A DNA stretch of 64,000 nt from positions 29,639,117 to 29,703,116 of the forward strand of contig OZ022238.1 in the NCBI GenBank assembly GCA_963978895.1. The letters run 5' to 3'. Source of the DNA: Erpobdella octoculata (lineage: Eukaryota > Annelida > Clitellata > Hirudinida > Erpobdellidae). Positions within the stretch are counted from its first letter, which is position 1; every line of letters starts with the position of its first letter. The notes below the pieces were generated by a model that saw only the letters and a program-made list of their open reading frames with translations, had not been told where the DNA came from and made no database searches. Of the stretch, positions 42,858-55,120 are shown one piece after another. The translations under genes were made by a program, and so were the position numbers.

Positions 42858-44144
42858 TGGCTAGAATTAGAAGAGGTGAGAAGGAGGGAGGAACGAGCTG
42901 AAAGAGACAGGGAAGAAACAAAGCGATGGAGAATGGAAGAACGCGAACGAATGATAGTTCAGAGAACTGTCGAAACTCGATCGGGAAGCATGGCTACACA
43001 GCTGCAAGAATACAAGCTTAAAGCTGACGAACACGATGCATTGAACGATGTCCTTGAAGAATCGAAAAAGAAATGGTCGCGAGAGGTTGAAACCTTTCAA
43101 GAGAGGATCGCACAATTAGTTGAAAAAAACGATAAACTAAGTAAATCTAAGAAGAAACTGCAATATGAGTTCGATGACATCACTGTTCTTCTGGACAACG
43201 AAAGGTCAAAGTTCTCAGTAATTGACAAAAAGCAAAGAAAATTCGATCAAAGCCTGGCCGAAGAAAAAGCCATCTCTCAGAGGTTGACAATTGCAAGAGA
43301 TAACTTGGAGAAGGATCTCAGAGAAAAAGAAACAAAAATTCTCAACCTGACTCGACAAGTTGATGAGCTGAACGAAGATTTGACCGAATCAAACAGAGCA
43401 AGAAGTCAACTGCAGAGAGAACTTGATGACCTGGTTTCTTCTAAAGATGACATCGAAAAGAATGTTCACGAATTAGAAAAATACAAGAAAGCTCTTGAAA
43501 CTCAGGTGGAAGCCCAGATGATCGAAGAGCTCGAAAAGGAAGTTCAAGGAACCGAAGATGCCAAGTTAAGACTGGAAGTGAATATGCAAACCTTGAAAGA
43601 TCAGTCGATGAGAGAGGCGCAGTCAAGAGAGGAAATTGATGAAGAAGGTAGAATGGGTTTTCTTAAAAAGATAAGAGACATGGAAGCTGAACTTGAAAAA
43701 GAGAGGAGACAGAGGCAGCTTGCAACGAATGCCCGGAACAAGCTTGAGGCTGACTTCAGAACTATTGAGGAACAACTTGCTGATGCTCTGAAAGTCAAAG
43801 ATGAAGCTGTGAAGCAGTTCAAACGTTACCAGGTCCAGATCAAAGAATTCATGCATGAGATCGAATTTATCAATGTAACCAAACAAGAAATGTCAAATGC
43901 GAGTAAAGAGAGTGACAAAAGATACAAACAGCTTGAAGCTGAACTCCAAATTCAGAAAGATCTGGCAGCTTCACATAGAGCTAGAAAAACTCTGCATGGA
44001 GACTACGAACAAGATATCTATGAGCGTCATTATAACACCCGTAAGAAATATAATTCCTGGATACTGCTTTCCATGGTGACCATACATTCTGATCACAACT
44101 CTCTCTTTTATCTCACGAAGCCGCCGATTTCCTTTCCCGGATAG
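42858..44144 (+). CDS. Captured non-muscle/smooth-type myosin II heavy-chain tail
   Basis: After a charged lead-in (REERAERDREETKRWRMEER) the frame becomes myosin II rod. Examples: QEYKLKADEHDALNDVLEES, KKLQYEFDDITVLLDNERSK, KKQRKFDQSLAEEKAISQRL, LQRELDDLVSSKDDIEKNVH, VQGTEDAKLRLEVNMQTLKD, RDMEAELEKERRQRQLATNA, ESDKRYKQLEAELQIQKDLA. These align by memory to the distal half of the rod of non-muscle myosin II (KKFDQ.LAEEK, SSKDD..KNVHELEK, TEDAKLRLEVNMQ, EMEAELE.ER.QR). There are no introns over more than 1 kb, so it derives from a processed transcript. Homology ends at ASHRARK (about 43990); the last 40 codons (YNTRKKYNSWILLSMV, HSDHNSLFYLTK) are unrelated and could be an RNase-H remnant. The motor domain and assembly tip are not included. 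Confidence 0.88.
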   Translation, partial: WLELEEVRRREERAERDREETKRWRMEERERMIVQRTVETRSGSMATQLQEYKLKADEHDALNDVLEESKKKWSREVETFQERIAQLVEKNDKLSKSKKKLQYEFDDITVLLDNERSKFSVIDKKQRKFDQSLAEEKAISQRLTIARDNLEKDLREKETKILNLTRQVDELNEDLTESNRARSQLQRELDDLVSSKDDIEKNVHELEKYKKALETQVEAQMIEELEKEVQGTEDAKLRLEVNMQTLKDQSMREAQSREEIDEEGRMGFLKKIRDMEAELEKERRQRQLATNARNKLEADFRTIEEQLADALKVKDEAVKQFKRYQVQIKEFMHEIEFINVTKQEMSNASKESDKRYKQLEAELQIQKDLAASHRARKTLHGDYEQDIYERHYNTRKKYNSWILLSMVTIHSDHNSLFYLTKPPISFPG

Positions 44145-44772
44145 GGGAGTAGTATCTCAACACGGAGAGCTGGACGACATTTTTTTTACTTGTCGTAATT
44201 ATGTTTGTTATTTACTGTTATAAACTTTGAAAATTTGTTTTCGAGCATAAGCCCAGAGGCACATTGTACTAGTTGTATTTCTAGGTGCATAGGTTTTCTC
44301 TTTTGTTGTCTTAGTTGCAGATCGTTGTGATATTCTATAATTAATGATATTGTTGAAGTAGTTGAACTTCTTGGATATGACGTGATGATGATTCCTTCGT
44401 TAATATAATTCAGACCGGTATGGGATTAAACTTGGATGGGTCGTGCTGGTTATATGGGTGGTTTTACTGGTGGGAGTAAAAGTTACTTTCAGGAAGGACA
44501 TCTCCAGTTTAAAGTCGACCTTGAAGCCCTGGTAGACACGATACATCGACGAACGAACGCCCATTCTTCATCCAGATTATCTACAAAGTTCTACTTCTCC
44601 GATTCCACCCACTCCTCATCTTCCTCGTCGTCCTCTTCGATGTCCCCGACCTTGAAGCCTTGGTAGGCGCGATACATCGACGAACGAACACCCATTCTTC
44701 ATCCAGTACTGTGAAAGATAACATTTAAGATATTGAAAGACTGTTCAACATCTTCGTTTTGAGGGGGAGTTA
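44145..44772 (+). other. 3' untranslated part of the myosin-carrying element
   Basis: Non-coding apart from short frames. A 55-base direct repeat is at 44517-44577 and 44649-44706 (GACCTTGAAGCC...CCCATTCTTCATCCAG). The purine tract GAGGGGGAG lies at 44761-44769, immediately before the LTR. Confidence 0.7.
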
Positions 44773-45087
44773 TGTCAGGGGTCGCTCTACCGGACCTCCT
44801 GACAAGTGTATCTTGCACCCGTCGACCTGTCTAGACTCTCAGAGTCTAGACAGGAACCTAGACATTAATTGGCAGACGTTGTTTTTTTGTTGTTTGTGGA
44901 CGTGTTTCCTGAAGCTATATATATAGCGCTTTGAACCCCGCCAGTAGAGTCTAGCTATTTAGTATCAGGCGAAGTCCTGCTCGTTTTTACATTTGATTTG
45001 CGCTTTATTAAAGTTGTTGTTGTCGTGTTGTTGTGTTGCCTTTTTCTACCTGGTGTTCACGGCATTCCAGCAGGGAAGACTGTGACA
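44773..45087 (+). repeat. 3' LTR of the myosin-carrying element
   Basis: Begins TGTCAGGGGTCGCTCTACCG and ends GGGAAGACTGTGACA, directly followed by the TA microsatellite. High similarity to 40547-40859 suggests a fairly young insertion. Confidence 0.9.
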
Positions 45088-45193
45088 ATATATATATATA
45101 TATATATCTATAATTTAGTAGCCTTCGTCACTCATTCACTTACTGATTCTGTCACGCTTACGTAATTAGTCGTATAGTAGTTATTAAATAAAA

Positions 45194-45240
45194 AAATTTT
45201 ATCATTGATATATATATATATATATATCAATGATAAAATT
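45194..45240. repeat. Perfect palindrome centred on (TA)n
   Basis: AAATTTTATCATTGATATAT and its exact inverse flank a short TA core. Such hairpins can form by expansion or inversion at TA tracts; it may also be the remains of a palindromic element. Confidence 0.85.
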
Positions 45241-45316
45241 TATATATTTATATATTTATTAGTTTTGTTTTTCCTATTAATTAAGTTCAGATTTTAATAA
45301 TTGAAAAATAAAGTAT

Positions 45317-46501
45317 ATGTTTTTAAACAAAATGTCTCTTAATATGAATGACGACGAAGATCCTGTGTCGAGAAAACGGCGTCTAGCTAAAGAAAGGCAA
45401 CAGAGATATCGCGCAAGACAAACTCCACAATCACAAGCAAAAATTCGAGTTTTAGATGCAGAAGCTCATCAACAACGCACTGCACAAATGTCTGTTGAGG
45501 AATTGCAAATTTTTCATGCTTCTCATGCCGCATCACAACAACGTTATGTCTATCGACTTACTCCTCAACATCTAGAAGCTCTTCACACTTCCAATGCTGC
45601 CTCACAACGTCATCGAGTTGAACAAATGTCTCCCAATGAATTGCAGCTACATCGAGCTGCTAATGCGATCTCCCAACGTTTAGCACGAGATCGTGCGGGT
45701 GAGGCAGTTCGTAACGAAGCAATTAACTTCAACAAAACTCAATTCGATCAACATAATTGTGGTGAATTTGATGTTTTATGTACTTCATGTCGATCAAGAA
45801 ATTTTGCTGCAGAGCAACCATCAGATGGACTATTCACTTCATGTTGTCGAAAAGGCAAAGTAATGTTGCCAAAACCAATTGACATTCACGGTGATACACT
45901 TGAATATCCCGATTTTCTTAAAAGCCTCATGTCAGACACGGCCAATCCAGATAGACAAAATTTTCGACAACATATTCGATCATACAACAGCGCAGTTTCT
46001 TTCGCTTCCATGGGCGCAAAAATTTTTGATTTGCCTGGCAGAGGACTTTATGTTTTTAAAATTCATGGAACAATTTACCATCGAACCTCCCATTTACTGT
46101 CACCTGCCGGCCAAGCCCCACAATTTGCGCAAATTTAAGTACTTGATAGTACACAAGCCACAGAAGTACGTCAAGAAAATGAAGCAAATGAAAATTGTCG
46201 TCCTGATATTTTAGATAAAATAGATCGCTTCTTCCGTGAACACAATAGACTAGCCCAAAGCTATCAATTGATGCGAGATATAGAAAATCAAGAAGCTGAA
46301 CAAGCCATAGCAGCAGGAGAGCAAATTCCAATCATCAATAAGGCACTGAGAAGAGATCGACAGTCAGATCAGCGAAGATACAATGCACCGACAAGTAATG
46401 AATTGGCCATGATTTTTGTGAATGAAGACGGAGAGCCACCATTTGATAATAACGGTCGCCGTATTTTAAAACTTCCGTCATTTTTTACGGGCTATCTCTA
46501 G
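45317..46501 (+). pseudogene. Helitron N-terminal coding relic
   Basis: Starts MFLNKMSLNMNDDEDPVSRK with repeated 35-residue units (AHQQRTAQMSVEELQIFHAS, ALHTSNAASQRHRVEQMSPN), then a Cys-containing segment (CGEFDVLCTSCRSRNFA), SFASMGAKIFDLPGRGLYVF and IHGTIYHRTSHLLSPAGQAP. These match the region upstream of the Helitron Rep domain (FK.HG..YH...L.P.....P.FAQ.Y). A single in-frame TAA at 46136-46138 stands where this family usually has Tyr. The same frame then continues VLDSTQATEVRQENEANENC through APTSNELAMIFVNEDGEPPF to a stop at 46501. The Rep HUH motif and helicase are absent, so the copy is truncated and inactive. Confidence 0.8.
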
Positions 46502-46570
46502 TTATCAATAAATATCTGAATTTGTAGTTTGTATAGCTTTTTATTAACTATATATATATATATATATATT

Positions 46571-47209
46571 CCTATTTGTGGCCTCTCGAAACATTTCAAC
46601 GCAATGTTTCAATTCATAAATTACCTATCTGGCAGCAGTCTAGTTGTCGAACCGAAATAAGGAGTTCTGAGCCTATCATAGTCGTAGTCTAATGTTAAGT
46701 AGCTCCGAAAGACTGGGACTTCTAGCCATCCTTTTTTGGGGATGGTCGGTGGCTCAGTTGGTAAGAGCGCTTGCATTTAGGCAAGGCGGTGTTGCCGTAG
46801 ACACGTGGGTTCGATTCCTAGTAGAGTCTTACAAATATTTGCGTTACTTGTGGTGACAGTTAGTCATCCTATTTGTGGCCTCTCGAAACATTTCAACGCA
46901 ATGTTTCAATTCATAAATTACCTATCTGGCAGCAGTCTAGTTGTCGAACCGAAATAAGGAGTTCTGAGCCTATCATAGTCGTAGTCTAATGTTAAGTAGC
47001 TCCGAAAGACTGGGACTTCTAGCCATCCTTTTTTGGGGATGGTCGGTGGCTCAGTTGGTAAGAGCGCTTGCATTTAGGCAAGGCGGTGTTGCCGTAGACA
47101 CGTGGGTTCGATTCCTAGTAGAGTCTTACAAATATTTGCGTTACTTGTGGTGACAGTTAGTCATCCTATTTGTGGCCTCTCGAAACATTTCAACGCAATG
47201 TTTCAATTC

Positions 47210-47215
<6 letters not shown>
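46571..47215 (+). repeat. Tandem tRNA-derived SINE-like units, period 297 bp
   Basis: Units start CCTATTTGTGGCCTCTCGAA at 46571, 46868 and 47165 (the last stops after about 50 bases at a TA tract). Within each unit a tRNA-like part has box A TGGCTCAGTTGGTAAGAGC (46751 and 47048) and box B GGGTTCGATTCCTA (46807 and 47104). An intervening stretch between the boxes and poor acceptor pairing argue against a functional tRNA. The two complete units appear identical by eye, so the duplication is recent. Confidence 0.75.
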
Positions 47216-49353
<2,138 letters not shown>

Positions 49354-49456
49354 TAAATGTTTGTGAGTCTGTGAGTGTCCCTTATAGAAATCTGAACCGC
49401 TGAAGCGATCTTGATGAAATTTGGCAAGGAGGTAGTTCTCTTACAGGGGAAGAAAG

Positions 49457-49679
49457 TGTTATGGAAATAACTTGGTATAAAAACAATTATTATTTTATTA
49501 TGCAAATAACTATTATTATCTTTGGTATTTCCACGTGTGCACAATAGTAGCCACGTTATAACTTTTTTGTATATTTATTATTGTCTCGTGTGTATTTTCA
49601 TTAACGCTTGTAATAAGCAAATTAATTACAAGAAACTTTGAGTTTTGGCATTATTGAAATAACCTGTAAAAACACAACA
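49457..49679 (+). repeat. 5' LTR of Gypsy D
   Basis: Starts TGTTATGGAAATAAC and ends AAAACACAACA, about 223 bases and AT-rich, just before the tRNA-primer site. Assigned from the TG...CA ends and position; the partner LTR is not in the window. Confidence 0.7.
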
Positions 49680-49729
49680 ACTGGCGCAGTCGACAGGATA
49701 CTTTTCTACAATCGTTTTTTCAGGATTTC

Positions 49730-50618
49730 ATGATGTCGGACGTAGGCAAGCTCATCGTCCTCTTCCAAGAACAAATGGTCAAGATGCAGGAAAGTCACCA
49801 AAAACAAATAGAGACAATTTTATCTCAAATGGGACCAGTGAATCTATCGATACCGAATTTCGCAAACTTCGACTCAACAAAAGAAGTTTGGAGAGATTAC
49901 TGGGCACGTTTCACAACATTCGCCAGGGCTCACTCTGTTTCTGCAGATAAGATACCACAAGTTTTTCTCATGAGCCAGAGTCTCACCGTCTACAAACTTA
50001 TCGACACTTTCGCAGAACAACAAACTCCACCAAGAAACATCAACACTCTGACCATGGAAGAGATTGTACAACACATGGAAGTACAATTTAATCCAAAAAG
50101 ATTCATTGTAGAGAAAGATACAGATTTTGGTCAGAAATGAATCGAAACACTGGGGAAAATGTTCACGAACTAGCAGCCCGAATTTGACAAGAAGCTTCAA
50201 CATGTGATTTCTCCGCCATCAAGGACCCTCAAGATGAAGCTATGAGAACAAAGTTTATTTGCGCAATAAAAAATGAAGTGGTCTTAAAGGCGATTTTCAG
50301 GATGGATGATGATGAATTGACATTCACGAAAGCTGTAGAAATGGCTGCAGGTGTGGAGGATGCGGCAAGAGTGGCAAAGGAAACGGTGTATGGTACACTA
50401 TCACAAAACTCAAACTCGATCAACAGAATAAAAAGCAGAAGGGTACCAGTCGTTCCTGAAAACAAACATTCTTCTCCATCTAAAAACATTTGTTTGCGCT
50501 GTGGAAAACAAATCCACACCGCGCAGAACTGCAAAAACAGCAACCTGACGTGTAATTTTTCCCATAAGAAGGGACACCTGGAGATGGTGTGTTTCAAAAA
50601 GAAAACACAAACAGTCAC
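49730..50618 (+). pseudogene. Gag of Gypsy D
   Basis: MMSDVGKLIVLFQEQMVKMQ starts the frame, with capsid-like text FDSTKEVWRDYWARFTTFAR and VYKLIDTFAEQQTPPRNINT. A frameshift near 50120 and a TGA at 50187-50189 (an Arg position in related sequences) break it. The next frame continues to RTKFICAIKNEVVLKAIFRM and two zinc-knuckle-like units: CLRCGKQIHTAQNC (intact CCHC) and CNFSHKKGHLEMVC (first spacing altered). Coding is cut at 50618 by element C. Confidence 0.85.
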
Positions 50619-50993
50619 TGTCACGCTACCGCCTTTGCGATAGTCGATATTCAAACAGAACTGGAGAAAATTTAAGTCTAAATAAAGTTAAAGACACTCC
50701 TTAAACAGTATTAGATGTTTTATTAACGAATACAGTTCGAAAACTTTATCAAACGACGCGACAGATACAAAAAACAGTTTCAACGTCGATCAAACAATGG
50801 CGAAACAGGAACACGAAGGGACGAAGTAGTTCGCGACAGCCTTATAAATACAAGCCCTCCAGGCTACAGGCTACAGGCTAAAACGCGCAACAATCCAAAC
50901 ACGCAACGTTGTGCAATACCCCATGCACCGCCTGCGCCGGAAATCCCAAAGTTATAGGTCCAGGCACGCACACGCGTAAACGCGGGCGTGACA
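50619..50993 (-). repeat. 3' LTR of Gypsy C
   Basis: Plus-strand ends TGTCACGCTACC and GCGGGCGTGACA; followed inward by the polypurine complement CCTCCCCCCCT. Confidence 0.93.
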
Positions 50994-51556
50994 TACCTCC
51001 CCCCCTAAAGTCGGTAACGATCCTTCTCGTTATCGGCAATATCTCCATTCTTTGATCTGGGTCGATCCGGTTGGCTGAGTGTGGATCCGGTTGACTGAAT
51101 GGCTTCCTTCGTCGTCGGGTTTCCTGGTGCTCGTCTTGGGAACCTGCAAATCCAGAACAGTCGCGACGATGAGCCACACGCGAAAGAAAGACGTGGTCGA
51201 AGAACCTTCCGAGCAAGGACAAATGAGACGTCCTGCAGCTCTTTGTTCAGTGACGCGCTCTTCTTTCTGGAGACCTGCAAATAAAAACTTGCGACCGATC
51301 CACTTTATCATTGCCTAGGATCGCCCATGGAAAGAAATTGATTAAAGAAGGATACAAAGATACCCATACAAACTAACACTAATTTCCAATAACCAAAGAA
51401 ATACTTAACCAAGGATTAAACACCCTAGGATAAATAAACCTAATTGTAGCCACAGCTACTCCAAACCTAATTTAATCGAGACAGGAAATCAGTCACTAAA
51501 TATAATAATGATAATATAACACAAAATACCAAATGGTTCTGAGAAGGAAGTCGCGC
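50994..51556 (-). other. Untranslated region of Gypsy C before its 3' LTR
   Basis: Nearly identical to 17058-17660 of copy A; no conserved gene. Overlapping short frames in this part are not counted as genes. Confidence 0.6.
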
Positions 51557-54500
51557 TCAGCAAAGCATTGCTAACCGACTCCAGACCATAGACAACAATT
51601 CTGCATAACTCGAGTAAATCTTACTCGTAAGAAAGTATAGTAACTTCATAGAAATTTGCCAACAGCTTAGGAATTGTGCTCTACCTACCATCTGAAGCAG
51701 ATTCGGGATATCGGGGACTGGAAAGCAGTCTCCCCTAGGTCCCTTCGAGATACAATCCATTAAGCTTACCATGGGAATCCACCATGGTATGATTATGCAC
51801 CGGCGATTCATACCCCAAAAATAGTATTTGCCAATATGATCACCTGCAATTCCACCAAATCTCACGGCTATTCTGAGATTTTGCTTTTGCTTCCCCCAAT
51901 AATCGGGTGGTTTTGTACCTAAATGCCAAGGTACTCCCTTTACACTATTCCAAGGATCTCTGAGGATAGCAAGTGGTCCTCGCGGTAAAGTACCATACAC
52001 TAAGGTATAAGGAGCAATATGAGTTGTAGATGACGGTTTCTCACGTAAACTCCATAATACAAAAGGAAGAACCTTAAACCACTCCTTAGGATGTGCCTCA
52101 ACCAATTTAAAAATCATGTTCTTAAGACTCTGGTTACACCTCTCCACCAACCCGGATGCTTCAGGATGCCCTGGGGTGTTAAACCTAGGACTGCACCCCA
52201 AACATTTAAGAAAAGTCGTCGTTAACTGATTTTTAAAATTCGTACCACAATCGGAACTAATTATTCGCGGTATGGAAAACGTCATAAAGATCTGAATAAG
52301 GATCTCACATACAGATTTAGCATCTAATGACCTTAATGGATAAGCCATCGGCCATCTGGAGAACAAATCGACAACAACCAGGGCATAATTGTACTTGGGT
52401 CGGATAGTCACACTATCACCCGCTGGAATTATGGGCCCTATACAATCCATAACTAAATGATTAAATGGTTGTTCATCTCCCCGTGGTATGGGAGTTATGG
52501 GGACTCGATCTCTTTTTCTAACAGGTGCCCTTAACTGGCACACGGGGCACGACTCACAATAGGTTTGGACTTGTTTCTCCATATCGGGAAACCAAAAGCT
52601 GAGTCGAATACGTTGCCGTGTACTCTTGGCAGCCATGTGCCCCGAATAGGGAGCATCATGCCCCATCTGTAACACTGCAAGTATACGGCTCCTGGGCAAA
52701 CACAACTGTTTTATGGAATGACCCCACTGATTCTCCTTGTGAAACAAAAGTCCCCGGTCGATATAAAAGTTTTTACGCTTATCTATACCTAACAACCAGA
52801 AGGACTTAAGTGAAGGACAATCATGTTGCTCTTTAGCAAACGCCTCGTGATCATTACTATCGTCTACCCCCTGACAATCATCGTTAACGGTTGTAAATCG
52901 AGCGTCGGTTCGTGAATCACTTCCGCCTGCATCAGCACCTGGACAAATATCATCACCCGCAACTACAGAAACACCTATGTCCTGACAAGTATCGGTCTGT
53001 GAATCAACTTTCCTAGCATCAGCACCTGGACAAATATCATCACCCGAAACTACAGAAGCACCTATGTCCTGACAAGTATCGGTATGTGAATCAACTTTCC
53101 TAGCATCAGCAGCACGAGAAACACCTTCACCTAGAATCAATGCAACATCTGGACTATGCTCATCATTACGAGGTTCATCTAAAACAAAATATTGTGAATT
53201 AGTTATTTCAAGACTGGGAACATTCACATCAGAGTCATGTGCATTTTGTTTGTTCTTAATAGGGTATGCAACGGTATCATACAATGATATCGTTTTTAAT
53301 AAATTACTTACGGAGGGAGTGATAATAATTTGCTCATTAAGATTTGGGACGACAGCAAACCATGCACGAACCTTGGGTGCTAGGTTCACAATGTCATCAC
53401 CCACAAGATCTGGTCGAACAACTAATCTAACACAACCTACAATTTCTGGTTGACCCTTAAGGCCAGATAATTTTATAAATTTATGTGGTACCCTATGAAG
53501 AGATTTAATTAAATCTTCTCTAATGCAACATACTTCTGCACCACCATCAATCAAAGCTGGAATAGATGGTAATTGATCGATAAATACATTCTCATAAGAC
53601 CTAATGTGATAATCATCAACATCTATAATGGGACATGCTTCGGGACAGGGAAAAGATTTTTGACCATCAAACAATATTTTCCTATCAACGAGACCTCTAA
53701 AGGAATTTTCTGAATGAGAAGACAAATTTTTACCATCAACCAATGTTTTCCTATCATCGAGACAATTACGGGAATTTTTTGACTGAGAGGACAAATTTTT
53801 ATCATCAACAAATGTTTTCCTATCATCGAGACAATTACGGGAATTTTTTGACTGAGAGGACAAATTTTTATCATCAACAAATGTTTTCCTATCAACGAGA
53901 CAATTAAAGGAATTTTCTGTTTGACAACAATTAATTCTGGGATTAGGTAAATTTGATGAAGGGAATTTGTGTAGAGGACATTCCTTGAACGAATGACCCT
54001 TCTTATGGCATTTAAAGCATAATCCATACTTTTTATCCTTATCCATATTAGGATCAATGGATATTTTAGTCATTCTATTAGGAATGGGAGACCCTGACCC
54101 TTTATCTGTTGGTTTTTGGTTGTTGAATCGAGGCGGTCTAGTCTCATGCTCGTGTGTGGCCATGTAGCTATCCGCAACGCGTGAAAGCTCTAGATGATTT
54201 AACCAATCATCCTTTTCCTGAGTTAAAATAAAATCTGCACAACTGGGAGACATTAGTTGTTTCAACCTATCGGCACACATCAAACTAACTAATTGATGGA
54301 AATTCTCATCAATATTCCTACTTTTAATATAATACGATAACGCTGTGTGTAATTCAGAAGCTACCTGTGAATAAGTCTCACCAGGTCTCCTTTTTACAGC
54401 ATAAAACCTCTCCCTTAAAAGACTGGGAGTGACCCGAAATTCCTGCAATAAAATTTGCTTTAATTCCTCATAGTCACCTAACTGAACAACGGTCAATCGA

Positions 54501-55120
54501 CTCAAGATTGAGCGAGCTCTATTATTCAAATGGGCCTGCAATATTTTGGGTTTCACATCATCATCAACTTGGTATGATGTAAACTGATTCTCGAGATATT
54601 GAAAATACCCCGGTATTGCAGCAGGATCTGAAGGAAACTCCGCCATTATACCCTTCATGGCATTTAGAAAGCGACTAGTGCGAACGGATAAGGAAAACTC
54701 AAGACTATTGTGGTCCTGAATCCTTTCACGTTCCAGCTCTAGTTTAGCTTCAGCGAGTCTACGGGTTGCCCTATCCTCATCTAACCTAGCTTCAGCGAGT
54801 CTGCTCTCCTGTTCTAACTTAGCCTTGTCTTGTTCTAACTTAGCTTCAGCAAGTCTACGCTCCTGTTCTAATTTAGCTTCAGCGAGTCTGCGGTTCGCCC
54901 TATCTTCTTCTAACTTAGCTTCTTTTGCCGCCAATTCTGCTTCGCGCAAGGCTAATTTACGCTCAGCTAATTCTGACTTGAAATTTTTGCTAACGTTAGT
55001 ATCTTCACTAACTCTACGTGGACGCCGACTATCATCAACAAATTGATAGTGCTCCTCGCTAAGGATCCCTGTTGGACTATCCTGCGCAACTGACTCTTCA
55101 ACCGTAGGGGTTCTAATCAT
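51557..55120 (-). CDS. Gag-protease-integrase polyprotein of Gypsy C, 1187 residues, no RT/RNase H
   Basis: One uninterrupted frame. Order: coiled coil with EAKLEQERRLAEAKLEQ-type repeats (longer than in A), capsid, CCHC knuckle CFKCHKKGHSFKECPL, tandem DRKTFVDDKNLSSQSKNS repeats, protease IDGGAEVCCIREDL, a linker with repeats of CQDIGxSVVxGDDICPGADA, H2C2 zinc domain, integrase core (VVVDLFSRWPMAYPLR, SSDCGTNFKNQ, GHPEASGLVERCN). Then a shortened integrase tail runs directly into an RT remnant (PVPDIPNLLQMVGRAQFLSC). The end CWQISMKLLYFLTSKIYSS is the same breakpoint as in copy A, so the deletion was inherited, not independent. Protein for cDNA synthesis must come from elsewhere. Confidence 0.92.
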   Translation of the reverse strand: MIRTPTVEESVAQDSPTGILSEEHYQFVDDSRRPRRVSEDTNVSKNFKSELAERKLALREAELAAKEAKLEEDRANRRLAEAKLEQERRLAEAKLEQDKAKLEQESRLAEARLDEDRATRRLAEAKLELERERIQDHNSLEFSLSVRTSRFLNAMKGIMAEFPSDPAAIPGYFQYLENQFTSYQVDDDVKPKILQAHLNNRARSILSRLTVVQLGDYEELKQILLQEFRVTPSLLRERFYAVKRRPGETYSQVASELHTALSYYIKSRNIDENFHQLVSLMCADRLKQLMSPSCADFILTQEKDDWLNHLELSRVADSYMATHEHETRPPRFNNQKPTDKGSGSPIPNRMTKISIDPNMDKDKKYGLCFKCHKKGHSFKECPLHKFPSSNLPNPRINCCQTENSFNCLVDRKTFVDDKNLSSQSKNSRNCLDDRKTFVDDKNLSSQSKNSRNCLDDRKTLVDGKNLSSHSENSFRGLVDRKILFDGQKSFPCPEACPIIDVDDYHIRSYENVFIDQLPSIPALIDGGAEVCCIREDLIKSLHRVPHKFIKLSGLKGQPEIVGCVRLVVRPDLVGDDIVNLAPKVRAWFAVVPNLNEQIIITPSVSNLLKTISLYDTVAYPIKNKQNAHDSDVNVPSLEITNSQYFVLDEPRNDEHSPDVALILGEGVSRAADARKVDSHTDTCQDIGASVVSGDDICPGADARKVDSQTDTCQDIGVSVVAGDDICPGADAGGSDSRTDARFTTVNDDCQGVDDSNDHEAFAKEQHDCPSLKSFWLLGIDKRKNFYIDRGLLFHKENQWGHSIKQLCLPRSRILAVLQMGHDAPYSGHMAAKSTRQRIRLSFWFPDMEKQVQTYCESCPVCQLRAPVRKRDRVPITPIPRGDEQPFNHLVMDCIGPIIPAGDSVTIRPKYNYALVVVDLFSRWPMAYPLRSLDAKSVCEILIQIFMTFSIPRIISSDCGTNFKNQLTTTFLKCLGCSPRFNTPGHPEASGLVERCNQSLKNMIFKLVEAHPKEWFKVLPFVLWSLREKPSSTTHIAPYTLVYGTLPRGPLAILRDPWNSVKGVPWHLGTKPPDYWGKQKQNLRIAVRFGGIAGDHIGKYYFWGMNRRCIIIPWWIPMVSLMDCISKGPRGDCFPVPDIPNLLQMVGRAQFLSCWQISMKLLYFLTSKIYSSYAELLSMVWSRLAMLC

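Larger units (their letters stand above)
40547..45087 (+). mobile_element. LTR retrotransposon carrying a captured myosin II tail
   Basis: LTRs at 40547-40859 (313 bp) and 44773-45087 (315 bp) both start TGTCAGGGG and end CTGTGACA. Next to the left LTR is a primer-binding-like TGGCGGCAGCGGTGGGATC; next to the right one is a purine tract GAGGGGGAG. Both outer flanks are ATATA, a possible 5-bp duplication inside a TA microsatellite. The interior has no protease, RT or integrase. It encodes a gag-like charged N-terminus joined in frame to a myosin II coiled coil, now split by a LINE (41446-42857). A 55-bp direct repeat (44517 and 44649, words CGATACATCGACGAACGAAC) precedes the right LTR. It would need enzymes from a relative to move. 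Confidence 0.88.

Noticed and set aside
42876..44144. An independent host myosin gene
   Set aside because: It has no motor domain, no introns and no promoter of its own, and sits between matching LTRs with a gag-like lead-in; a captured fragment fits better.
46740..47125. Functional tRNA genes in the 297-bp units
   Set aside because: Boxes A and B are present, but the acceptor stem does not pair and the anticodon arm is not convincing; a tRNA-derived SINE explains it better.
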